Assembly: GCA_946803715.1 (NCBI GenBank)
Contig: CAMPET010000314.1
Coordinates: 6,888-70,887 of the forward strand
Reading direction: 5' to 3'
From: Beroe ovata
Taxonomy: Eukaryota > Ctenophora > Nuda > Beroida > Beroidae
DNA: 64,000 nt
Below are positions 54,517 to 64,000 of the stretch, in pieces (positions within the stretch are counted from its first letter, which is position 1; every line of letters starts with the position of its first letter). The position numbers were made by a program, and so were the translations under genes. The notes beneath the pieces are model-generated. The model saw only the letters and a program-made list of their open reading frames with translations, had not been told where the DNA came from and ran no database searches.

Positions 54517-57500
54517 GCTGCTGTGAGGAGAGAGAGAGAGAGAGAGAGTATACTGTGTAATTGGTGATTATCTGCTTGGATTACGTGCTATGCGATATGC
54601 CCAAAAGTAGGCAAAATTATGCCCCATTTATGCCCCCAAGAGTGATGTAAATTATCTTGAATATTTATGACAATTATCGGGATGATTTGAACGAAAAATC
54701 CCTGGATTTCCGGGTCCTTACCGTCAAAATGGGGCTTGGAGTAGATTCCTTCCTTCTTATTCGAGCATCCTTGATCTACCCAATCCATCACGCCAATACC
54801 ACTCTTTTTTCAGTTCTGCAGTTTCTGCAATCGTTCCTGAAACAAGGATTCGGAATGAACAAATCCATACCAAACAAGGTAAGACCTATTTTAGGGATTT
54901 AACTACATTTCTATTCTATCAGCAACCAATCTCAGCATACTGCATTTGTAGACTTCCACAACTTTTAATTGGGTAAAAAAAATTCGTAGAATTTAGTAAT
55001 GGAAGATCTGGGAATTCTGGGAACTATAGTTCCCGTGAGAACTAGCGCAACCTTCGAGAATTCGTGGTGATCTAACGGCTGAGCCGCGCGCGAGAGCAGT
55101 ATTTATTAAACCCACGAGCGCTGCAATCGGTGAGAAAGTTTTTCCGAGCTGTTCTTCGTGTTCACATTCGAAACAACATCATTAATTTTAAAGTAGTTTT
55201 GACAAGGCCAATCAACTTGTGATTTTTTTGAACCACATAGCCTCTAGGGGAGCTTTCAAACCATAAGAATGAGATCTTAATTTGAACACGGTTTTATGAG
55301 CAGTGAGCGCAAAAAGAATCATTTGAATCCAAACTCAAGAGTTTCAGTTACGCAACGATATAATATACCTACCTTTCCGCAAAATTCCTCTAGGCTCTCA
55401 ATTCTCATCACCAAAATTCCAATTTCCGGCCAAAGACTTCCAACTTGGCCGGCCGTGGATGTTCGCTCCAGGAAAAGAAATCAGGTGATATATTTTTTGG
55501 GGTGATGATTCCCAATATTCGTATAAAAATCAGGGCATTATATAGCTCCTCAGCGTACCATGCAGCGGTTTTCTCTTATCTCCGTCTCTTCCCCGCTAAC
55601 TCAATCTCGACCTCACTTAAAATCAGTAACGAGATTAGGGACAAAGAGTATAAAGCAATTACTCTCTCTCACATACACAAAACCGTATGCTCGGACCATG
55701 CTAGTATAGGCCGCCGCTGATTAAATCCTAGTGCTGCACTGGTGATCGGTATAGGTCTGGGGGGATGGAGACATGAATATATATATATTGGCCCAATCAC
55801 ATGAGAGTGAACGCAGGAAGATTGCATGGGGAGGAGATAAGAGGATAGAGATAAAAATAGCCGGTCCCGCCGCATACTACACGGTTTCCCTCTTTAATTG
55901 GATCCATCGGTGATAAAAATGAATCTTGCTCTTGTAAATGTGGCTTATTTCATTATGAAAGGGGGCGGAGGGGGGACATCTGCACAAGGGCAGGAATTGG
56001 GAATGAAGTGGGGACCGTATTTCCTCCTTGTTTAATTAGAATCCCCGATGATCCAAGGCTAATTTAGGATTTTTATCTGAAAATCGGCCGATTTTCATCA
56101 GCCGAGCCATTGGCTTAATTTTCCGGTGGGGAAAGGAGATAAGGGGAGCCGTTAAAACCACAACACTTGACAAACTTGCGGTTCATTTCTGCAAGTTGTG
56201 CTTTTAATTATTCCATCACATATGGCTGGAACATTAGTTCTCACTTCATAATGGTTCACCACTAAATTTTGACTATGTAAAATTGCGTCATATGAGGAGG
56301 TCAATTGATTCATAGTTGCGCAATAAGGCAAGCGTTGGTATGATCAATGGTAATGCTCGACTGATTGACAAATTAAACCATTCACTCAGGGTCTGTATAG
56401 AAGTCTCTTCATTCCTCTGATCGTGTAATTTCGATACGCATGGGATAACGTCCAATTCTCAGTTTCGTTCTGACGAAGTTTGCTCTAGGAAATTAACCGT
56501 GCATCGGGTACATTTGCGACAAAATTTAGAAGTTTCTGGTGTAGTACGTAAATATCGTTTCTTGTTTTCGTCGAAGTGTTAAAAAACTCCTGTCATCCCG
56601 CGTAATTTCAAGGTCGTCGATCATCAGTAAATAACGATTACATCACGACAAATTTCTATACGATGAAATCATTTCATTTTTTCAGGGATAGTTGGATAAA
56701 ATAACTTTTTAGGACTTTGGAACGAAACACGAAATTCTCATTTGTTTCTGGTGTCCGTTTTGCGGCATATACTCCTAATTGTAGTGACCCCGTGACGCAC
56801 AAATGTCCAAAGACATACAATGATTAGGTACGCCATATGTTGAAAATTTATATTTACTTTCTTTGACATTTTATTCAGTTGTAAACACATACACTCGTCA
56901 TCTGATAACACGGGTCAATTCAACCACGTACTTCTCCTCTATATGCTGCCCCACACACACACACACACACCCCTGATTCAATTCAACATAATATGCGGAT
57001 AGTTGCAGATTAATATCTCAAAGATCTGGTGGTGGTTTACTTTTCGAGCACAATTTTCTCTACGTGCGGACACAGACATTAATATTTTGACGCAGCCTAG
57101 CCGATTATATTCAGTGTTTCAATAAATCTAACCATCACATAAACTAAACTGTTTTATTCAAAGGATGGGCAGGGTGTGGCTTGACATGGAATAAATTGAA
57201 CCCTTGTGCAGCTTTTTCTTCGCTACATGGAATAATCATGATTTTAAGAATGGTTTTCACAAATCACGAAGTCACGTCATGCCCTCCTCCATCTATCTCA
57301 TTATATGGTACTGTCACGGTTTCTGGACTTGATATTTAAGCAAGTGTCCCCATACCTACTGATCACACAGAGCTCCTTCATAAAGAAAACTTCGTTTTGA
57401 ACCTTCCAATGGCATAAGATATAATCATCCGTTTTCTGCTTGCTTGCTCACCATTTTCTGCCTGACCTCAATCTATAGGTTTTTGCTCACATCATTATTC

Positions 57501-57627
57501 ACACCTCCCCCCACCCCGCTGTATCCCCACTCTGACTTACTCCCCCTCCCAAATTTGCCTCAGCCCCTCTTTTTTATCATTCTCGTCTCATCATTAACAG
57601 TGCCATTAACACAGCAAACCTACAAAC
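54517..57627. other. intergenic region, no gene recognised
   Basis: Between divergent genes (membrane protein, -, and the UBA protein, +). It starts with a short (GA)n tract at 54523-54549 and has a GCGCGCG patch near 55084. A plus-strand frame at 54657-54902 ending at a possible donor, and frames at 55296-55720 (plus) and 55669-55875 (minus), show no domain. Pyrimidine-rich DNA at 57490-57590 leads into the UBA gene. Confidence 0.55.
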
Positions 57628-58242
57628 ATGTATAGTGTCCAATCTCGACAAGGGAACAACATGACCAGAACAGGCGAGAGACAGGAATCAGCCGCGGATA
57701 AGGGACGGAAATTCATCGACTACGCGACCAAGTTGGGTTACGAGCGGAGACTGGCGGAAATAGCGGTGCAGAGGCTTGGTGGTGGTGCTAGCACAAATGA
57801 TCTGTTGAGAACCGTCATTAACCTGTTTAGGTGAGTTGGAAATGCAGGGCGTTGTCAGTTATAGTGGTAACAGTGTGGGAGTTGGTAAATGATGTCATCA
57901 TTGCATCAGTTTGTGTCGTCATGGCGTTGTCGTGGTAACTGGAGTGTTACATCATTGGTGTTATGATGGTAACGGTGTATGTTGTCACTTGTCATGGTAA
58001 TAATAATTGATGATAATATGGTGGCGTTATGGGTGGAGTGATGGTGTTGGTAACAATTTGTGGCATAATAGTGTGTATGTTGTCATGGTAACTGTATATT
58101 GTTATGGTAACTGTATGCCATGAGAGCAATCGCTATTTCTATAACGAGTGAGCCGGCCATCCTATACTGATCTGTAGATGTTTTCAGTGAAAAGAAGAAG
58201 ATCACCGGAAGCGGCAACAAGAACCCAATGAAACGATACTAA
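57628..58242 (+). CDS. 85-residue protein consisting of a Regnase (ZC3H12)-like UBA domain
   Basis: Two exons, 57628-57830 and 58188-58242, in phase, 85 residues. Residues about 26-68 (KGRKFIDYATKLGYERRLAE, VQRLGGGASTNDLLRTVINL) resemble the N-terminal UBA-like domain of the ZC3H12/Regnase RNases (pattern F-x-x-KLGY, then VLQKLG, then TNxxLxxLVxx). The protein ends with a short basic tail (SEKKKITGSGNKNPMKRY) and a stop, without the PIN/NYN nuclease or CCCH zinc finger. AT-rich 3' sequence with AATAAA at 58630-58635 suggests the transcript ends soon after, so it is probably a stand-alone small protein and not a fragment. An alternative start is Met12. Its function is unknown; UBA-like folds bind ubiquitin or mediate oligomerisation, so an adaptor or competitor of Regnase is an inference. 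Confidence 0.65.
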
Positions 58243-61173
58243 AGACACTCGGACACTATGATGACAAGATCTAGGAGGAAATTTAGGATCAGATAATTTA
58301 GAGAAAACCAACCTAAATAGGAAAGTGAATATTTGATTTAGATTAATATCGTAAAATATATAGAGGTAAAAATGAATTAGATAGGAAAGGTAGTTTACAA
58401 TTATTGTAAGCTTCGATGGATTAGTTAATGAATTGTTAGAAAAACTGTTAAAACTGCTAGCCGCTAGGAAATCTTATTAGTGCGATTGATAGATTAGAAT
58501 AGGTGAATTGTGTGATGATTGATAGGAAATTTATTTTGTAGTAGAAAATATAGGTTTTTGAAAATTCAATGAAAACATGTATGCTAGGTTTTGAAAATAG
58601 GAGCATTTGATTCATTAGATAGTCCAATCAATAAAACTTATTAGCGGTATGGAATTATTAGATTTCAACCAAACCAATAATAGAACTTAGATCAGTAACG
58701 TATTATACCGTAACAAAAGATCAATAAATGTTTAAATGTGACTGATTTTGTGCCAATGATGATTAACGTATCAAACATTTAAAAACCATTATGGCACATG
58801 AATTAGCCAATATTATCTTTGGTACTTTATGTTGTTGTTGTTTTTTTCGTGGCTGAAAAAGCCACGAAATATACCTATGCTTATGTTAATAAGTCGAATA
58901 CGAAACATATACTATCATCGTGATTATTCATTATTTATTTTTCACAAATCTATATACTCCTCACCCCAGTACGTGGTAACGAGGAACCATAGTTTTTTCA
59001 TGATCATGATTTCATAGTGACAGCGCCAGGCGCCATTTAGACACTCCCTAACGATACCGAGTAGTAAAATATAAACATGTTGAATATATGATTTTCTTAT
59101 TTAAAAAGAAGGGAGTGACATTGTTGGAAATGAGTTGAAAAAACTCTTGATCTCAAATAACGACTTTTATCGAAATCTTATGCAATCTTGAACCATCTTA
59201 TTTCCAACAAGTTTGAGTTAGAATATCATACAGTATTGAAAAAGAGTTAAAACTAGTTCAAATGTCTATAATTTACATCACTATTTATTATTGCTATGCA
59301 TATATTTGTTACATATTATCTTGTTGCTTATAGTAAGCGATTAAACTATCTATACTATATCATTCTCATTTAACGCTAACCGACAGAGTGACTGTCGCTA
59401 ATCAATACCATAATAGGATATGTTAATTATCATGACCATAATATTTGGTACCTGTCGTTCCCAATATGGAATTGAAAGTCGACGATCCTGTCATTAGAAA
59501 AACCCTTGTTTCGATGGCTTAAGCAGTGCAGACAGAGTAGACAATATCCTAAAATCTATAGTTTGAGATCAGCAAAATATGAAAATATAATTTTAACACG
59601 CAAATATCTTAAATTATTTCGCTAAGATCAAATATCGATCTAATTTAGGATATGATAATGATAATATCCGACCCTCAATAAAATCTATGAGTTATGACAA
59701 CTGTATCATGTATTGATTGCAATATATTTTTTAACCACACACACACGAAATCCCAACTAGTTTCATTTCTTGCAAAAATTTTGAGCAGCAATTAACCTTG
59801 ACATCATTTGGGAATTGAGTCAGAAATAAGTGGACCCATTGATAGTTAAATAGTTTTCACAAGAATTGAAGAGGAGGTGGGACGGATTCAACTCAAGATG
59901 ACATTATATTTTAGAGGAAATTCATGATGAATAGGTCATCTTTGACACACCCACTTCCAGAAAAGCAATATATGGACCACAACCCACACCTTGCTTCATA
60001 TAGGCGGTTTGGTGGTACTTTAACCCCATGAATTTCTCGCTGGTCTAGTGGGCGTGGCTGAATGAACTGAGTGCGGACAGATCGGCGTTTAACTGGCGCC
60101 TCGTTAGACTGGCGCCTTGTGGCAAATTCACTAATATGCCCCAATCTCCACCATCGAGAGAGTGATAACATAGCATTCCCTTTTCAATGAAATCATCTTT
60201 AATCTTGAAAAGAATCAGAGATCAACAATCACCAACCCTCTCACATATTGAGATTTGTGAAGATCAACCATTTTCCATGAGGAGGCACTGAGGGGAACCC
60301 TAACACTCCCAACTGCACCATCATTCGTGGAAAACTTCCTACCCAAGGCTACGTGACACAATTGGTTACCTCTGCTGCATGCATCACGAGGTATTTAATC
60401 GAGATATTGAGGCGAACAACGCACATTTTTAATGAAAATGAGGCACCAAACTGCTGGTAATTGAAACAAGGGTACAGAAGATAGATATATATGAGGCGGT
60501 CTTTGGTGGCTCATTAAATCTAAGCCCTAAAGAGGGGGATCCGCCATTTTTCAATAATGAAAATTGGTATTTCATATTTTCACGCTGTTTTGTCCGCGAC
60601 AGCGGAGCTAATTGAGATGACAAGTTCATAGCTGCAACTTGTTCACACACATATCACACATTTCCCCCACCGTTCATTCCAATGTGAATCCCAGTACCAC
60701 CTAAAATGTTGCTCTATCACAGATCACTAAATTGTTGCTTTAACGCTGAATTGTTGCTCCATAGAAGCGTGAAATTGTGCAAACGTTTGAAGCCATACTA
60801 GCTGTCATAAGAGATCAGCTATAGGGGGTCACTATTAATCAAAGTTTTTAGTGCAGAATGTGTCCAGAGCGATGCCTTGATATTGTGCAATTTTACACAC
60901 ACATATGCTACACTTCAGACACATTAGTTCTTGTGATAAATGGTTCAATATAGACGGACCATTTGAATTCGGTCTATATATAAAAGTGACGTGCTTTTTC
61001 TTCTCATCATGTCGTTCTAGAATTTATAAATTTTCGCTTTTTTTCGATAACACGTACGCTTTCCGGTCATGACGAAAATTATCTTCCGATGGCCCTAATC
61101 AAATCCATAAGTCCTCAATCTCCGCCTAATTTAATTTACTATTTGAATTCTATGTTCCGAAGGGACTTACAAA
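58243..61173. other. AT-rich intergenic region, no gene recognised
   Basis: Includes the 3' flank of the UBA gene (AATAAA at 58630) and a small perfect hairpin, tttcgtggct/agccacgaaa, at 58846-58870. A minus-strand frame at 59911-60171 has no recognisable features. Nothing else can be supported. Confidence 0.55.
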
Positions 61174-63578
61174 ATGGCCGAAGACGATACGATTACACAA
61201 ACCCAGAAAACCTACTTCGAGATAGGACTCTCCTGTATTGGGTTCACAATTATCTGTGGAAATGTGTTCGTTCTGGTGACAATGTACAGGTTTGTATCGT
61301 TGACACCAGTGTTGACACCAGTGGTTGACACCAGTGGTTGACACCAGTAGTTGACACCAGAGGTTGACACCAGTTTGTTGTTGACACCAGTTACAAACAG
61401 TTTCAAAGAATTATTTAGGGCAGTTCTTGACACCACTTACCACAAATAATAACTCATGTCAACACCAGTGACATCGGTCTTGGTGTCAACAGTCACGATC
61501 AAGGCAAATCTGCCACACGAATCATGCCATATAAGGAATAATCTCACCAGGTATCCGAGAATCAGGACGGTTTCTAACATGTTCATCATATCGCTGGCGG
61601 TGAGCGACCTCATAGTTGGAGTCCTCACCGCACCTGTGACTGTAACCTCACTCCACTTTGATAGGTGGATATTCGGGAAAGGTGAGTCAGGTTTGGGGTG
61701 AGGGAGAGACCCTCTTCCTCACCTGAAATCTTTCCTCCGAGGATGTGAAAATCTTACTTAGAGTGGCAGAGTGCATTAATATATTGGCTAGTGCGCACTC
61801 TCCTCAGATAAGAATTTTCAGGTATGTGCTCACTCTCTGCGTTCATGGACAACATGGCCATTGTCGCAAGCATCTGGAACCTAGGTAAGTACCAGGATAA
61901 AACTATGAATCATGATGAAGTTATCTTACCGATCTTAGCAATATCGAAATCCTGAAACGCGCCCAGAATATCACTTTTGGTCAATAATCGAGTTAAAAAC
62001 TTGGAAAGTGCTCAGTTATTCCTTAGTCTTACGGAATCAGAAAATGTACTTCGTTCTCAACCTACCACCTTCCCCGTGGGAAGGTGAGGAGTTGGATGGT
62101 GAGTTTCCTCCCCAACTCTATCACTCCCTCCCTCTCTCTCCTACCACAGCGATGAGTAGTATAGACCGTTATGTGGCTGCCACTAGACCACTCCACTACA
62201 AGTCACTGATAACGTACAAGCTCAGTTTCATGATGATAGCCGTTGTATGGATTGTGTGCGCGGCGCTCGCATTCCTACCCCTTCTCGGTGAGCAGTGTTA
62301 ACCGTGAATTATTGTGGGTGGTTGGGCAACAACAATCCGAGTGAAAAATTGTGGCAAAACTTGTTGTTACTCAATTACTATAACCTAACTGTTCATCAAA
62401 GGAGTATGCCAGTTGCTATGACAGGTAGGTTTGTCAATTGTCACTTTATGACAGTTTGACATGTGTTATATACAGTTTGACATGTATATAACAACGCCCA
62501 GGATGGGACATGTACGCGTACAGTCAGAAGAGCTACAGTTGTGGGATTCAGGGGAACTCCAACTACTTCCTCTTTTTCCTTATCCTGGGGATATTCGTAC
62601 CCCTCTTCATTACTATCTACTGCTATCTTACAATCGGATACTGCGCTATCAAACACTCACTTTGTATGTGAAATGTTGCGGAATATTCGAATATTCGAGA
62701 GAATTGTGTAATCTGAGATAATTCAAGACTTTTCCGCGGGAATTGTGAATGTTTTCAAGTATAATTATTGTCTACTTAAAGAGAGATTGCATATATGACC
62801 CGTGTTTTGATCTTTCAGCGTCGAAACGCAACAAAGAACGTCAAGGAATAGCAATGCAAAGAAATGCCGTGAAAAACAGGAATCTCAGGTAAAGTTATAC
62901 AGCATATGCGTTGAGCATTCTCACTACTCATAATTCTCAAAATCTCGATATAACGGATTAGCTGTTTGTTTGTCCGTTAATTTTTTAGGGATGCTGATAG
63001 AAATTAGAAGATAGCAATTACTATTAGGGATCTCCTAATATTTATCAGGATATCTCTGACAGTGCTATCGATTATCGGTGCATTCATGGTGTGTACACTA
63101 CCGCTATTCGTAATGGGACTGCTGGGATATTGTGGGGTCAACTTCCAGTTAAAGCATCTCACCGACATGGTTAATAGAAGAATTTATCTCGATTATGATA
63201 CCCAACTTAAACTTACACTTTCCATTCAGATTTCAAAACTTCTTTCCTTGACCAGGCTATCTTTTAGACACGCTATTGCCCCCCTGAAAAATATAGTATA
63301 TTTCCTCTCACCTTCATAAAATTTCTTGGTAGCCGAGTGGTAAAGATGGAAGAGGATATATTTTGAATAATTCAATTCAATTCAAAATATATCCTCTTCC
63401 ATCTTTACCACTCGGCTACCAAGAAATCTCCCAGTTTGTGCACGTGCTGCTGATTGGAAACTCCGCGCTCAACCCCATACTGTACAGTTTCGGGACGTAC
63501 CAAATCAGGGAGGCATTCCTGGATTTAATTTTCTGTCGGACAACTGACCAACTCAGAAATCAGAGGCAGTTTAGGTGA
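61174..63578 (+). CDS. class A (rhodopsin-like) GPCR, biogenic-amine type, divergent
   Basis: Eight exons: 61174-61289, 61551-61681, 61822-61884, 62150-62287, 62502-62663, 62819-62888, 63049-63169 and 63435-63578 (315 codons with stop, 314 residues). TM1 has ICGNVFVLV (N1.50) and TM2 LAVSDLIVG (D2.50). TM3 runs from C3.25 (GKGMCSLSAFMDN) with D3.32 to DRY in SSIDRYVAATRPLHY. TM4 is MMIAVVWIVCAALAFLP. ECL2 has a Cys (YSCGIQG) and TM5 has FVPLFITIYCY (P5.50). TM6 is SIIGAFMVCTLPLFVMGL and TM7 is GNSALNPILYSF (NPxxY), followed by a short helix 8 ending FLDLIFCR. D3.32 and the TRPLHY loop are amine-receptor features. However TM5 lacks the serines, CWxP is CTLP (T6.48), and Tyr7.43/Trp7.40 are absent, so the ligand is uncertain. 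ICL3 is short (about 30 residues). The stop TGA overlaps a consensus donor (aggtgag), so a further C-terminal exon beyond the window is possible. The exon 7 donor (63170) was chosen for loop length; 63137 is an alternative. Confidence 0.85.
61290..61500. repeat. gttgacaccag minisatellite in GPCR intron 1
   Basis: Seven near-perfect units of about 12-17 bases (agtggttgacacc) from 61298 to 61392, then three dispersed units including one inverted (ggtgtcaac near 61481). It fills most of the intron between TM1 and TM2 exons. Confidence 0.85.
63321..63427. repeat. perfect 48-bp inverted repeat with an 11-base loop
   Basis: Bases 63321-63368 are the exact reverse complement of 63380-63427 (arm starts atttcttggtagccgagtgg), and the loop is aattcaattca. 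It lies in GPCR intron 7 and ends 8 bases before the last exon (63435), so the right arm overlaps the polypyrimidine/acceptor region. The words tagccgagtgg match a tRNA Leu/Ser A-box, but no B-box follows. It could be a genuine recent foldback or a chimera formed during cloning or amplification. Confidence 0.95.
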
Positions 63579-64000
63579 GTGAGTGAGAAGATCACCGAGC
63601 ATTAATAGAGGGGTAAGGTGGGGGGGTAAGGTGAGGGGTAAGGTGAGGGTTGAGGTTAAGAAGTGAGAGCCATAAGCAGATTGGGGAAAGATCGATCGCT
63701 TGAAATCTTTTGACATCTGGGAAGATACTTTCTGGAATGTGCATGGCATAAAGAAACACCAAATTGTAAGAAAGGAAGTTTGATGCTCGGACATTTCGCC
63801 GAAAGTCATGATCCAAGATTCAATATAATAATCGCAAAAATTGTGGCTAAGAATAGAATCTCGAGCAAGAGAATACGGCACCGAAATCTGCGCAAAATAG
63901 TCGCCTGATTCCACTTAATTAGCAGATTTACAAAGTACACATTGCTCTGTTTTTCCACTAAAACTGGAAATCATGTGTGTCCGATCACCGTTGATTTCCT
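63579..64000. other. right-edge sequence, ggtaaggtgag repeats, no gene seen
   Basis: A short tandem of (ggggtaaggtga) covers about 63610-63660, just after the GPCR stop. The overlapping minus-strand frames translate this repeat and have no features. The rest is AT-rich. Confidence 0.6.

Noticed and set aside
54657-54902. Candidate exon (MGLGVDSFLLIRASL) with a possible donor at its end
   Set aside because: No acceptor-consistent upstream exon and no downstream partner in phase; composition alone does not support it.
63321-63427. tRNA gene suggested by an A-box-like tagccgagtgg
   Set aside because: No B-box and no cloverleaf; the sequence is one arm of a perfect inverted repeat.

Overview
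The window is animal nuclear DNA. The protein genes are split by GT-AG introns, mostly of 100-400 bases, and encode an aminergic-type rhodopsin GPCR, an Ig/fibronectin-III receptor, ubinuclein, DDX6 and the PP2A scaffold subunit. I see no bacterial, organellar, viral or coding transposon genes. The background is AT-rich with (CA)n/(TG)n tracts and short GCGCGC-rich islands. I cannot name the species; an invertebrate metazoan with a fairly compact genome fits best. I joined exons by hand. Every complete gene model below keeps one open frame across all its junctions and sums to a whole number of codons.

Layout. 1109-5501 (-): N-terminal part of an Ig/FN3 cell-surface receptor running off the left edge. 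A CpG-rich 1.5 kb region separates it head-to-head from DDX6, 6980-15813 (+), 11 exons, with a 5.9 kb intron. 20003-24543 (+): a 610-residue acidic protein with a PP1-docking RVxF motif and repeated DSGxxS motifs, family unknown. 27483-28119 (+): a 94-residue cysteine-string protein. 29804-37266 (-): PP2A scaffold A subunit (587 residues, 16 exons), with an intronless short-chain dehydrogenase (31600-32439, +) nested antisense in one intron. 37488-38706 (-): a 147-residue double CX9C protein only 221 bp upstream of the PP2A start. 40138-46534 (-): ubinuclein (1214 residues, 15 exons, large polyQ). 47457-54516 (-): an unrecognised multi-pass membrane protein (about 1201 residues, 19 exons) with a signal peptide, Cys-rich repeats and a very long Glu/Asp-rich segment. 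57628-58242 (+): an 85-residue protein consisting mainly of a Regnase-like UBA domain. 61174-63578 (+): a compact amine-type GPCR.

Several genes are housekeeping regulators (mRNA decay and translation repression, PP2A, HIRA-type chromatin assembly, mitochondrial CX9C). They do not form an obvious single pathway. The run of four minus-strand genes from 54.5 to 29.8 kb is the only cluster, and the CHCH/PP2A spacing is unusually tight.

The sequence is a draft. Ten single N characters are present and most are flanked by near-identical copies of 45-500 bases, which look like unmerged allelic contig ends. Two of these duplications create false extra copies of PP2A exons. The most notable biology candidates are the solo UBA protein, the acidic multi-pass receptor with its 20-base microexon, the PP1-docking/degron protein, the GPCR lacking the CWxP tryptophan, a perfect 48-bp inverted repeat beside its last exon, and a short dispersed repeat found four times.
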